NCBI GenBank assembly: GCA_900548275.1
Contig: URJY01000007.1
Span: 1-64,000, forward strand
Length of the DNA: 64,000 bases
Direction: 5' to 3'
Origin: an uncultured Opitutales bacterium
GTDB lineage: Bacteria > Verrucomicrobiota > Verrucomicrobiia > Opitutales > Intestinicryptomonadaceae
Part shown: in pieces, positions 1-8,396 of the stretch
Numbering within the stretch: the first letter of the stretch is position 1
Layout of the letters: each line of letters starts with the position of its first letter
Translations under genes and position numbers: made by a program
The notes under the pieces: generated by a model
The model's database searches: none
Told to the model about the DNA's origin: nothing
The model's input: the letters and a program-made list of their open reading frames with translations, nothing else

Positions 1-27
1 GGGCTCGGAGATGTGTATAAGAGACAG
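1..27. other. Nextera sequencing adapter remnant
   Basis: Bases 9-27 read AGATGTGTATAAGAGACAG, the Tn5 mosaic end used in Illumina Nextera libraries. Bases 1-8 match the end of the Read-2 adapter that precedes it. This is library sequence left on a contig end, not genome. Translated, it yields the artefactual N-terminus MCIRDS on the following gene. Confidence 0.97.
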
Positions 28-28
28 C

Positions 29-1534
29 GGCTTGGCGGCGGCGCGCGACAGGCTCGGCGGCGACGAAAACGTTGTGGCAGTCCTCGGCGACGCGGCTCTG
101 ACAAACGGCGTAACTTTCGAAGCGTTCAACAACATCGCATCGACCACAAAGAAAATGATTGTCGTGCTCAACGACAACGAAATGTCGATTGCAAAGAACG
201 TGGGCGCAATCGCCCAGTACCTGAACGAAGTAATCACAAACCCCGCGTGCAACAGGCTGTACTCGGATATGAATTCGTTCCTCAAGAAGCTGCCCTTCGG
301 CGAAACGGTCATCAAAATGACCGAAAACACCGCGCGCGACGCAAAGGGCTGGTTTGTTCCCTCACCGTTCTTCGAATACTTCGGGCTGATGTATCTCGGA
401 CCGATTGACGGGCACGACATTCCGCTGCTCGAACGCTACCTCAACTACTGCAAACGCGCAACGCGCCCGATTCTCCTGCACGTAATCACGAAAAAGGGCA
501 AGGGGCTTGACGCGGCGGTTCGCAACCCCGAAAAATTCCACGGCGCGTCGCCCTACAACATCGTTACGGGCGAGTCGCTCAATACCGACAAATCGGTGCC
601 CAACTACCAAGACGCGATGGGGCAGGCTCTGCTCAAGTTCGCAAAAGACGACAAGAAAATAGTCGGAATCACGGCGGCGATGGCTTCGGGTACGGGGCTT
701 TCGTTCATCAAAAACGAGCTTCCGCAACAGTTCTTCGACGTGGGCATCGCCGAAGAGCACGCGGCAGTCTTCGCCGCGGGGATGGCGTGCAAAGAATTTA
801 CGCCCGTCGTTGCGATTTATTCCACATTTATGCAGCGCGCCTACGACTGCGCAATGCACGACGTATGCCTGCAAAAGCTGCCCGTGACATTCTGCCTCGA
901 CCGCGCGGGCTTGAGCCCCAACGACGGCGCGACGCACCACGGACTTTTCGACATCTCGTATCTGCGCCCGCTCCCGAACGCGGTTGTTATGCAGCCCAAA
1001 GACGAGGACGAGCTGACCGATATGCTCTGGACTTCGATAAAGTCGAAACTGCCGTCGTTCATACGCTATCCGCGCGGCAGGGGCGTCGGAGTGAAAATCA
1101 AAAACGAGCCTGCAATTCTCGAAATCGGCAGGGCGGAAGTTCTGAGGGAATCCGACGGCGACGTTTGCATTTGGGCACTCGGCAATATGGTTGCCGAAGC
1201 GACTGCGGCGGCAAAGGCGATTGAAGCCGAATGCGGCGTAAAGGTCGGCGTTGTCAACGCGCGCTACGTAAAGCCGCTCGATACCGAGCTTCTGCTCAAA
1301 CACGCCGCCGAAAACAAGACTATCATCACGATTGAAGACCACGTTGTGGCGGGCGGGTTCGGTTCGGCGGTCGCGGAGTGCCTGTACGCAAACGGCGCGA
1401 AGTGCAAGCTCGACATCATCGGATGGCCCGACAAATTCATACCGCACGGCACCGACGTAAAGACCATCCGCAGTCAATTCAATCTGAACACGGAGCAAAT
1501 CACCGCGCGGGTCAAGGCGCACCTGTCGAAATAG
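29..1534 (+). CDS. dxs: 1-deoxy-D-xylulose-5-phosphate synthase, 5'-truncated by contig end
   Basis: Thiamine-diphosphate enzyme that condenses pyruvate with glyceraldehyde 3-phosphate, the first step of the MEP isoprenoid pathway (cytoplasm). About 501 genuine residues remain of the usual 620 or so. The first hundred-odd residues are lost at the contig edge, and any apparent ATG lies inside the adapter. Visible marks are the TPP-binding segment GDAALTNG near the beginning, the central pyrimidine-domain stretch with GIAEEHAAVFAAGMA, the family motif LDRAGLSPNDGATHHG, and the C-terminal transketolase domain ending with GTDVKTIRSQF. It converges with the next gene across a shared terminator. 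Identity is secure; only the N-terminus is missing. Confidence 0.95.
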   Translation, partial: GLAAARDRLGGDENVVAVLGDAALTNGVTFEAFNNIASTTKKMIVVLNDNEMSIAKNVGAIAQYLNEVITNPACNRLYSDMNSFLKKLPFGETVIKMTENTARDAKGWFVPSPFFEYFGLMYLGPIDGHDIPLLERYLNYCKRATRPILLHVITKKGKGLDAAVRNPEKFHGASPYNIVTGESLNTDKSVPNYQDAMGQALLKFAKDDKKIVGITAAMASGTGLSFIKNELPQQFFDVGIAEEHAAVFAAGMACKEFTPVVAIYSTFMQRAYDCAMHDVCLQKLPVTFCLDRAGLSPNDGATHHGLFDISYLRPLPNAVVMQPKDEDELTDMLWTSIKSKLPSFIRYPRGRGVGVKIKNEPAILEIGRAEVLRESDGDVCIWALGNMVAEATAAAKAIEAECGVKVGVVNARYVKPLDTELLLKHAAENKTIITIEDHVVAGGFGSAVAECLYANGAKCKLDIIGWPDKFIPHGTDVKTIRSQFNLNTEQITARVKAHLSK

Positions 1535-1560
1535 CCTTTCCGAAAAAGAACCGGACGCAA

Positions 1561-1596
1561 AAAAAAGCAAAGAGCCGCAAAGCCCTTTGCTTTTTT
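1561..1596. terminator. Bidirectional intrinsic terminator
   Basis: A perfect 12-bp inverted repeat (AAAAAAGCAAAG / CTTTGCTTTTTT) with a 12-nt loop lies between the convergent dxs and GH5-like genes. It gives a T-tract on either strand. Confidence 0.85.
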
Positions 1597-1613
1597 GTCG
1601 ATATGCAACCGCC

Positions 1614-3086
1614 CTACTTCGCGATTCTCACAACCGCCGCGCGGAGGAAATCGGGCAGAAGAATGCCGTTGCCCGAAGACTTCACCAACATCGTTGCGTC
1701 GGCGTACGGCAGATATACCGAAGCCCTGTCTGCGGAAACGCCGAGCTTGTCGAACGGCAGAAGCTCGTGCGCGAGCACTTTGGGGGCTATGCCAGCCTTC
1801 AACTCGGTAAGCCACGAATTGTTTTTGTCGCGACAATAGGCTACGAGCGTCTTTTTGCCGTCGAGAACATAGACTCTCATATTCGGAGTTTCGAAATACT
1901 TGGGCTTGAAATCTTCGGCAATCGGGTCGAGACCTGCAATCGCTTTCGAGAAACGCCCGAAAATCTTCCAGAGATTGTTCTTTTCTACGTAATATTCCCA
2001 GTGCCACGACATCCCGTTGCCCGCCGAGCCGAGAAAGAACGGCGTAAACGTCTGGTCGGTAAGCAGAATGCCGTCTTTGTCGCGCTTGTAGTAGCGAGAG
2101 GGCCCGCCCGCGTGGTTGGGTTCGGTCGCGCCCACTTCGGCAAAAAGAACGGGGCGGTCGGGAGTTAGCGCAAGCATTGAGTTTACGGCGTCGGCGCACA
2201 TAATGTCTGTCGGCGACTGCGACACGGGCAGTGCGTGCCCCTCGTTGAGATAGTTGTGAACCTGCGCGACATCGTTGTCGGGATCGGGCGTAAGCGCGGG
2301 ATAGGCATTGTTACGCACGTTGTTGTTGTCGTAGCTCGGCATACTGATTACAACCATATGGTTGGGGAACATCTTGTGAAGCCGCTTGAGCATATACGAG
2401 TGCCAGTCCTTAAGCACTTCAAGCTTGTTCTTCTTGATGTTCACGCACGACGACTCGTTCCAAAGCTCCCACGCGAACACGCACTTGCGCTCCTTGTAGC
2501 GGTCGGCGAAAACCTTTACGCGGGCAAGATATACATCCCTGCCGTGCTGCGTGCCGAAGAACTCGTCCATCGTCTCGAAGTCGCCGCCGAATCTTTTGTG
2601 GTAAATGCGCTTGTCGAACGGCGGCGCGGCGTTGAACGTGAAAAACGACTTCTCCATATAGAGCGAAGTGAAGTTTTCGAAACACAGCTTGAGCCTTATT
2701 CCGTACTTGTCGGCGAGGTCGAAAAGCCTGTCGACACGCGCGATTTTCTCGGGGTTGAACACGCCCTGCTTTGCGTCTTCTATTTCGAAGAGCGGGTGCG
2801 AAAGCCAAATGCGCGCGTAGTTGCCGCCGTTTTCGGAAAGAGCCTTGAACTTCTTTTCGTAGTCGGCGAGAGCCTCGTCGGGGTCTTTTATGAACCTCGG
2901 GAAACAGATATTCATCCCCACGGGAATGTACGTTTCGCCCGTAGTGGTCGAAAAGTAGCGGCAGTTGTCGGGACTTTTCCGAACGTACCCGCCGCATTTT
3001 TTGTCGTTATTGCCCCGCCCCGCGCAACCGCACATGGCGATTGCGAAAGCGAACACTGTCAGGTTTAGTATACGTTTTTTCATCAT
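1614..3086 (-). CDS. Secreted GH5-like glycoside hydrolase, probable lipoprotein
   Basis: A 490-residue TIM-barrel glycosidase of the GH5/clan GH-A type (mannanase/cellulase-like). The N-terminus has a hydrophobic signal ending MCGC, a plausible lipobox with Cys21 as lipidated residue. The general acid is Glu211 in WELWNESS and the nucleophile is Glu317 in VLFAEVGATE, the expected Asn-Glu plus strand-7 Glu pair. A C-terminal beta-rich segment follows the barrel. The ATG overlaps the stop of the upstream LacI gene (TGATG), so the two are translationally coupled. A second ATG three bases later is equally possible. An open frame continues upstream through the LacI gene but is a shadow. Exact substrate (mannan, glucan or other) cannot be set from sequence. 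Confidence 0.85.
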   Translation of the reverse strand: MMKKRILNLTVFAFAIAMCGCAGRGNNDKKCGGYVRKSPDNCRYFSTTTGETYIPVGMNICFPRFIKDPDEALADYEKKFKALSENGGNYARIWLSHPLFEIEDAKQGVFNPEKIARVDRLFDLADKYGIRLKLCFENFTSLYMEKSFFTFNAAPPFDKRIYHKRFGGDFETMDEFFGTQHGRDVYLARVKVFADRYKERKCVFAWELWNESSCVNIKKNKLEVLKDWHSYMLKRLHKMFPNHMVVISMPSYDNNNVRNNAYPALTPDPDNDVAQVHNYLNEGHALPVSQSPTDIMCADAVNSMLALTPDRPVLFAEVGATEPNHAGGPSRYYKRDKDGILLTDQTFTPFFLGSAGNGMSWHWEYYVEKNNLWKIFGRFSKAIAGLDPIAEDFKPKYFETPNMRVYVLDGKKTLVAYCRDKNNSWLTELKAGIAPKVLAHELLPFDKLGVSADRASVYLPYADATMLVKSSGNGILLPDFLRAAVVRIAK

Positions 3087-4087
3087 CAGACAGAAAATTT
3101 GACGACGCTTTCGCGCGGAACGATGGCGCACGGGAGCGTCTCGCCGACTATCCCGACCGACGGATTTTTTATGCGCCGCAAAAGCAGCTCCGCGCCCCTT
3201 TCCCCCAACTTGGCGCAGTCCACATCGACGGAAGAGAGCGTCGGGGAGCAGTGCGACGAGAACGACACATTGCCGTAGCCGAAAAAGCCGATTTCGTCGG
3301 GGACTGAAAAGCCCAGTTCCGCCGCCCTGCGCACGAGCGGATAGGCGAGGAAATCGTTGCACGCAAAAACCGCCAACGGCTTCCGCGCCCCGCCCGCTAT
3401 TTTGTCGAACTCCGCAAAAACCGCCTTTTCGTCGGAATAAATTTTCGCCGACACATCCGCTCCGCGCGACTTCGCCGCGTCGACAAACCCCGCCATTCTC
3501 GTCTCGGAATTTGCGCCGTCGCGCGCAAGCCCGAAGAACGCGAAACTGCGGTAGCCCGCGCGGTCGAGATACGAAAAAATTTCCGCGCCCGCAGAGCGTC
3601 CGTCGCTCGAAACACTGTCGAAAAGCCCGCTCGGCGCGTCGAGAACGACCGCAGGAGTTTCGTAACCGCGCAGGGCGCGCACGGTCTTCGCGTCGACGGG
3701 AACGTTGAGGAACGCAACCGCGTCGGCCTTGCCGTTGAGCACAAAGCGCGGCACGCCCGAATCGGGAGCGGTTTCGGAAAGCATCAAGTCGAAGCCCTCC
3801 CGCGAAATGCGCTTGTGGAAACCCCTTATCACGTTCAGGTAGAATTCGCTTTGAAACAGATCGATTGCGGGGCTGAAAACGATGCCTATTGTGCTGCTCG
3901 TGCGAGTGCGCAGCGAGCGCGCGGAACGGTTGACCTTGTACTTGTATTTTTTGATGTTCTCGAGAATGCGCCTGCGCGTTTCCTCGCCGACCGAGCCTTT
4001 GCCGTTGATGACATTCGAAACGCTCGCGGTGGAACAGTTCGAAACTTCGGCGATGAACCTTATGGATGTCTGGGGTTTTCTTCTCAC
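3086..4087 (-). CDS. LacI-family transcriptional regulator (cotranscribed with GH5-like gene)
   Basis: Helix-turn-helix at the N-terminus (SIRFIAEVSNCSTASVSNVING) with the hinge region after it, then a periplasmic-binding-protein-like sugar-sensing domain ending GETLPCAIVPRESVVKF. About 333 residues from the GTG at 4087. This start places the HTH 8 residues from the N-terminus, as is normal for the family. An upstream ATG at 4147 would add 20 unlikely residues (NCGRFSINPP). Neither start has a clear Shine-Dalgarno sequence. Its stop overlaps the start of the downstream hydrolase, so it very likely controls that enzyme and itself. The ligand is presumably a sugar or oligosaccharide released by the hydrolase (inference). 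Confidence 0.88.
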   Translation of the reverse strand: MRRKPQTSIRFIAEVSNCSTASVSNVINGKGSVGEETRRRILENIKKYKYKVNRSARSLRTRTSSTIGIVFSPAIDLFQSEFYLNVIRGFHKRISREGFDLMLSETAPDSGVPRFVLNGKADAVAFLNVPVDAKTVRALRGYETPAVVLDAPSGLFDSVSSDGRSAGAEIFSYLDRAGYRSFAFFGLARDGANSETRMAGFVDAAKSRGADVSAKIYSDEKAVFAEFDKIAGGARKPLAVFACNDFLAYPLVRRAAELGFSVPDEIGFFGYGNVSFSSHCSPTLSSVDVDCAKLGERGAELLLRRIKNPSVGIVGETLPCAIVPRESVVKFSV

Positions 4088-4269
4088 TTTGCGTAATGTG
4101 CGGTTTCTTGGCGGATTTATCGAAAATCGCCCGCAATTTGTCAACAAAAAACGAAAATGCGCCGAATTTACACAACAAAATGTTCTTCAATATATTACAC
4201 AAGCAGAACCCAATCCATTAACGATACATACATAAAAATTTCAGCATTCGCAACTATTTGCAATTAAGC

Positions 4270-4298
4270 TTGACAACATAGTTAAACGTTAAGATATT
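4270..4298 (+). promoter_or_regulatory. Promoter of the PEP-CTERM gene with a possible LacI operator
   Basis: TTGACA at 4270-4275 and GATATT at 4293-4298 are separated by 17 bp. The spacer carries TTAAACGTTAA (4282-4292), a near-palindrome centred on CG like LacI-family operators, so the divergent LacI protein could repress here. The hexamers are seen directly; function is inference. Confidence 0.5.
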
Positions 4299-4336
4299 TA
4301 TTCCACACAAGCAAATTATATACGAAAGGAATGCAA

Positions 4337-5200
4337 ATGAAGAAAAATCCACTGCTTAGGCTTGCCGCAACGGCAATATTGTCGGGAGTTTCGGGCGTCT
4401 TTGCCGACATAACATACGACATCACGTCGGACTACGTTCTCGACGCCGACTACTCTATTTCGCAAATCCAGACCGTCTCGAACGGCGCGACATACACAAT
4501 CGCAAAGTCGCTGACAAACTCGGCTTCGGGATATGCGCTGACGCTTTCGAACGGCAACGCCGAAGTCCTCGCGGGCGGCTCGCTGCTGATAACGTCGTCA
4601 AATTCGGGAATCAAGCTCGACCAAAAATCGACGCTAACGGTCGACGGCGGAAAAATCAGGGCGGACAAAATCACGACATTCAACGGCAGCACGCTCAATT
4701 TCAAAACCGCCGACGCAACCGACTCTTCCGCAATCACGCGCCTTGTAGTTGCGGGCGAGACGACGTTCAATATGGGCGCGTCGCAGACCCTCGGGCTTGA
4801 CGTACGCACAAAGCTCAACTACAACGCGGCGGCGGGCTCGCTCCTCACCGTGGACTACACGCGCGTCGATACGAACGGCGCGAATGCCAATATCTTTGTG
4901 GGAAACCCCGACAATCTCGCGATTTTCTTCAAGACGGGCAACGATTTCGCGAACGTCTATTCGTTCGACTCCGACACGGGCAGGCTTTTCATAACATCCA
5001 CGGAATACGGCTACGACGTAAAATCCATGACGTTCTCGTTCCGAAACGGCGACAACGCCCTCGCGGGGCTTTCGTTCACGGCAGTCGAAGGCGGCTATAT
5101 GCTCCAGAGCGTTCCCGAACCCGCCGAATGGGCGGCGATTTTCGGGGTTGCCGCACTCGCGCTTGCGCTGCGCCGCAGAACTAAAAACTTGCGTCGATAG
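4337..5200 (+). CDS. PEP-CTERM sorted surface/exopolysaccharide-associated protein
   Basis: A 287-residue secreted protein. It has a lysine-led signal peptide ending SGVFA, a low-complexity beta-rich body of Ser/Thr/Asn/Asp, and at the C-terminus the sorting signal: VPEP, a hydrophobic helix (AAIFGVAALALAL) and a basic tail (RRRTKNLRR). PEP-CTERM proteins are handled by an exosortase in the inner membrane; no exosortase gene lies in this window. The start is set by AAAGGA at 4325-4330, which is six bases before ATG 4337 but directly abuts the alternative ATG at 4331. The body has no recognisable domain; the autotransporter-adhesin-like repeats suggest a structural role only. Confidence 0.85.
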   Translation: MKKNPLLRLAATAILSGVSGVFADITYDITSDYVLDADYSISQIQTVSNGATYTIAKSLTNSASGYALTLSNGNAEVLAGGSLLITSSNSGIKLDQKSTLTVDGGKIRADKITTFNGSTLNFKTADATDSSAITRLVVAGETTFNMGASQTLGLDVRTKLNYNAAAGSLLTVDYTRVDTNGANANIFVGNPDNLAIFFKTGNDFANVYSFDSDTGRLFITSTEYGYDVKSMTFSFRNGDNALAGLSFTAVEGGYMLQSVPEPAEWAAIFGVAALALALRRRTKNLRR

Positions 5201-5280
5201 ATTTTTCCCGCAACAATCCGAACTTGGGAACGGAGTTTTTGATGTTCTTTCAATGCTCCGTTTCTTTTTACCCGCATACG

Positions 5281-8022
5281 ATGAAAAAATTCCTTTCCGC
5301 ACTTTCAATATCCGTATTTGCCTGCGCCGCCTCGGCGACGGTGGCAATATATCCGCACAAAATGTCGCCGAGGGAATCGGCGGACGACTCGCGGCGGTTC
5401 GTAAAACCGCCCGCTACGGCACTCGAATGCGGCGCAACCGCCTTCACCTCGATACGCCATATTCCGCGAACCGCCGATATTTCCAAGGAGTTCGACAAAT
5501 ACGAACAGCTCGGCAACTACGCATGGCTCAACTATCGGACACTCTTCGACGACAGAATCGGCGCGATACTCGGCGAAATCGAAAAGCGCAAGTTCCGACT
5601 CTTCGACGTCTGGGGCTTCGTCCCGGGGTCGGGCGCGGGCGAAGAGCCGTGGGTTCAGTTCGCGCCGCCCAAACGCGTCCTCGAAAACGCGGAAAAATCT
5701 CTCGGGGGAAACTGGCTCGGAATGGACAACGGCGAACAGGACTACCGCTATATGCGCTGCTTCGCATTCTCGACCTACCAGCCCGACGACGACTTCTCAC
5801 GCTATGTCGATTTCCACCGACATTTCGAGCGGCTCGGAGACTGTCTCGGCAACAAAATGGCGGCTCTCTTGGGCTTGAACTTCGGACACTATTTCCTGAA
5901 AGAGGGACTTTACACATACATCGGCGCGGAAACGGGACAGAGCCTGCCGAACACCCAAATCTACTACTCGTTCATTCGCGGAGCGGGCAAACAATACGGA
6001 GTGCCGTGGTTCGGCAACGTATCGGTTTTCAACCGTTGGGGCTACAAAAACTACTCGAGAACGGGCGGAGGAAGCCCCGAGCACGGAACTTCGCTGAGTT
6101 TGATGAAACGGCTGATGTACTCGCACCTGATGTACAACTGCTCGATTGCGGGTTTCGAGATGTCGTTTTTTATGCCCGACGGCTCGCTTTCGCCGATAGG
6201 GAAAATCCAGAGGGAGGCGAAAATTTGGGCGGAGAAAAACCGCGATTTGGGCGCAATGCAAACGCCCGTCGCGCTGCTATTCGATTTCGAATCTGGCTGG
6301 ATGTTCCCGCGCGCGGGCAAAGCCCCCTATATGAAATGGGGAAACAGCCCGTTCGGGCGCGGCGACTATATGGCGGACGCAATTCTCGATACGATATACC
6401 CCGACTACCGCGACTGCTCGTATTTCCGCGACGAGCGAGGCTACATCTGCCCCACCCCGTTCGGCGACATAGCCGACTGCGTGCTTTCGGACATATCCGC
6501 CGCGCAACTTAAAAAGTATCCGTTTGTGATAGTAGCAACCAATCTCGAACATTCCGACGAGCTCGCCGAAACGCTGCGGGAGTACGTGCGTTCGGGCGGT
6601 TCGCTGACGATTTCCGCCGCCCCGCTCTCGCGGATAAAAGGCGGAATCGGAGGGATAGAGGCGCGGGACGAATTGTGCGTGTCGTCGGCAAAAATCGACA
6701 TCGGCGCGGAATCGGTTTCGGAGGACGGAGAATACGAGCTGTACGGGCTCGAGATTCCGCCGAACGCCGAAGTTCTGAAAAACGCCGACGGGCGCGCGGT
6801 GTTCGCAAGCGTCGGATACGGGCGCGGGCGCGTCAACGTGTTCGCCTCGCCATTCCTGCTCTCCCCGAAGCAGACGGGCGTTGCGACCTACGGAAAATTC
6901 CGCCAACAAGACGCGCCGCTTCCCGTGCCGTTCAAAATGCTAAAGCACGCAAAAATCCTGCTCTCGAATGAACTGTCGAAAGCGAACGCGTTCGAGACAA
7001 ACCCCGAGCTTTCGCTCGTCGTCTGCGCGAAATCGGAGAGGAATTTCACGGTGGCGGTGCTCAACAATTCGTTCGGAGAAAAAAAGTTCTTTCTGAAATC
7101 CAAATGCGGAAAAATCGCCGACCTGCGCGAAATTCCGATCGACCGCAGCGAACGCTCCGCCGTGGGTTTTCTGCCGCTCGGAATAAAGGCGGAACTCGGC
7201 GAAAATTCCGACTCGACAATCGCGGGCGGCGACATCCGAATCTTCGAAGTGTCCATCGAAAACCCCGACGTGAAAATTCTGCCCAAGTGCGTCGACGCGC
7301 CCAATCCCAAAGGCAAAACGCTCGAACTCGGCGAAATCGCCGACCTGCGCCGCGAAATCCTGAAACGCCCGACGTTTTTCCGCAACTACGACACCGTCGC
7401 CGTCGACTGGAAATACATCGAAGTGCGCACGAAAACCGCCCTGCGCCGAGAGGGTCAATGGGCGAAACGGATGGGACTGAAAACCGCCGTAAACTTCGCC
7501 TCGGGCATAAACCTGTTCCCCGACCTGCGCATAACCGACAACGACCCCGTCGAATACCGAAAGAGCCTCAAGCGCATAAAAGCGGTTATCGAAAAGGCGG
7601 CGGACTGGGGCGCGGACAAAGTCTACATAACATTGCAGCGCATGCCCGAAAACAACTACGACCGCAGCCGCTACGACGCCGACGCGGTGAAGACGTTCGG
7701 TCAAATCGCCGACTTCGCCGAAAAATTCGGAATCGACATAGTGCTGTTCCCGCACTTCGGGCGCGACAAAGACTTCCCCGTCTGGGGCGGCTTCCCCGAC
7801 ATCAAATACAACAAAAACGTGCGCGACATCGCCCTAAAGGTTGCGCGGAAAAACTTCAAGTACGCCGTAAATTCGGCACTGCTCGAACACTGCGGCGAGC
7901 TTGAAGAGCTCGGGCGCGGCGGGTTCGACGACGCGGCGGAGACCGTAAATTCCGCAAAGAAAACCGACATCCACGGGCTGCCGTACATCTTCGAAGTAAA
8001 ATCGTTTTCGACGCGCAAATAG
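5281..8022 (+). CDS. Large secreted protein, putative polysaccharide-active enzyme with C-terminal TIM-barrel-like region
   Basis: A 913-residue protein with a clear signal peptide (MKKFLSALSISVFACAASA); the start at 5281 is chosen for it. Residues about 25-420 are rich in aromatic residues and contain LFDVWGFVPGSG and GNWLGMDNGEQDYRYM, reminiscent of glycosidase barrels, but no family is recognised. Residues about 430-560 look like a beta-galactosidase-type trimerisation segment (YVRSGGSLTISAAPL and GYGRGRVNVFASPFLLS). Residues about 680-900 resemble a xylose-isomerase-like TIM barrel with GADKVYITLQRMPENN and DIVLFPHFGRD. It follows the PEP-CTERM gene by 80 bases in the same direction with no terminator between, so they may be cotranscribed. 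The function is not assigned. Confidence 0.75.
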   Translation: MKKFLSALSISVFACAASATVAIYPHKMSPRESADDSRRFVKPPATALECGATAFTSIRHIPRTADISKEFDKYEQLGNYAWLNYRTLFDDRIGAILGEIEKRKFRLFDVWGFVPGSGAGEEPWVQFAPPKRVLENAEKSLGGNWLGMDNGEQDYRYMRCFAFSTYQPDDDFSRYVDFHRHFERLGDCLGNKMAALLGLNFGHYFLKEGLYTYIGAETGQSLPNTQIYYSFIRGAGKQYGVPWFGNVSVFNRWGYKNYSRTGGGSPEHGTSLSLMKRLMYSHLMYNCSIAGFEMSFFMPDGSLSPIGKIQREAKIWAEKNRDLGAMQTPVALLFDFESGWMFPRAGKAPYMKWGNSPFGRGDYMADAILDTIYPDYRDCSYFRDERGYICPTPFGDIADCVLSDISAAQLKKYPFVIVATNLEHSDELAETLREYVRSGGSLTISAAPLSRIKGGIGGIEARDELCVSSAKIDIGAESVSEDGEYELYGLEIPPNAEVLKNADGRAVFASVGYGRGRVNVFASPFLLSPKQTGVATYGKFRQQDAPLPVPFKMLKHAKILLSNELSKANAFETNPELSLVVCAKSERNFTVAVLNNSFGEKKFFLKSKCGKIADLREIPIDRSERSAVGFLPLGIKAELGENSDSTIAGGDIRIFEVSIENPDVKILPKCVDAPNPKGKTLELGEIADLRREILKRPTFFRNYDTVAVDWKYIEVRTKTALRREGQWAKRMGLKTAVNFASGINLFPDLRITDNDPVEYRKSLKRIKAVIEKAADWGADKVYITLQRMPENNYDRSRYDADAVKTFGQIADFAEKFGIDIVLFPHFGRDKDFPVWGGFPDIKYNKNVRDIALKVARKNFKYAVNSALLEHCGELEELGRGGFDDAAETVNSAKKTDIHGLPYIFEVKSFSTRK

Positions 8023-8043
8023 CGGAGGATGCGGGCGCAAAAA

Positions 8044-8071
8044 AAGACACTGCAAATTTCTACAGTGTCTT
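8044..8071. terminator. Bidirectional intrinsic terminator
   Basis: A 9-bp stem AAGACACTG / CAGTGTCTT with a 10-nt loop. An A-run precedes it and GCCTTTTTC follows, so it can serve both convergent genes. The stop codon of the small minus-strand gene lies in the loop. Confidence 0.8.
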
Positions 8072-8296
8072 GCCTTTTTCGGATGCGCGCTGGGCGGAAC
8101 GCCACTTTTCGCGGTAGTTCATAATCCAGTCGAGCAACGCCCTGTCGTAGCCGATGTCGTGCCCCGCCTTTTCGGACTCGAGCCACTTGTGTTTGAGAAT
8201 CTCCTCGCGTTCGGCGAGGAACTCCCTGTACAGGCTCGAGCGGCGAAGCGACGAATCGTCGGGCGCGGCGGATTTCAACCTTGTTCTTTTTACCAT
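8060..8296 (-). CDS. Small conserved-looking hypothetical protein (78 aa)
   Basis: A highly charged helical protein with a motif in its second half, EKAGHDIGYDRALLDWIMNY, which looks like a conserved helix (Gly-x-Asp-Ile-Gly). No signal peptide or membrane segment. Its position between two terminators, and codon use similar to its neighbours, argue that it is real. Function unknown. Confidence 0.6.
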   Translation of the reverse strand: MVKRTRLKSAAPDDSSLRRSSLYREFLAEREEILKHKWLESEKAGHDIGYDRALLDWIMNYREKWRSAQRASEKGKTL

Positions 8297-8396
8297 ATCG
8301 AAGAATTAGAAATAACTTTTCCTATGGAGAAAAGTTTGCAAATCAACCGCGCAACTGCAAGCAAATTTTCGCGGGTCGCGCAACCGCAACGGGCGG

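Noticed and set aside
11..40. An ATG at base 11 as the true dxs start
   Set aside because: It lies inside the sequencing adapter.
1614..4202. An 862-residue minus-strand open frame joining the GH5-like enzyme to upstream sequence
   Set aside because: The upstream 370 residues are the LacI gene read in the wrong frame (Arg-rich nonsense). The signal peptide at 3086 and the LacI frame explain the region better.
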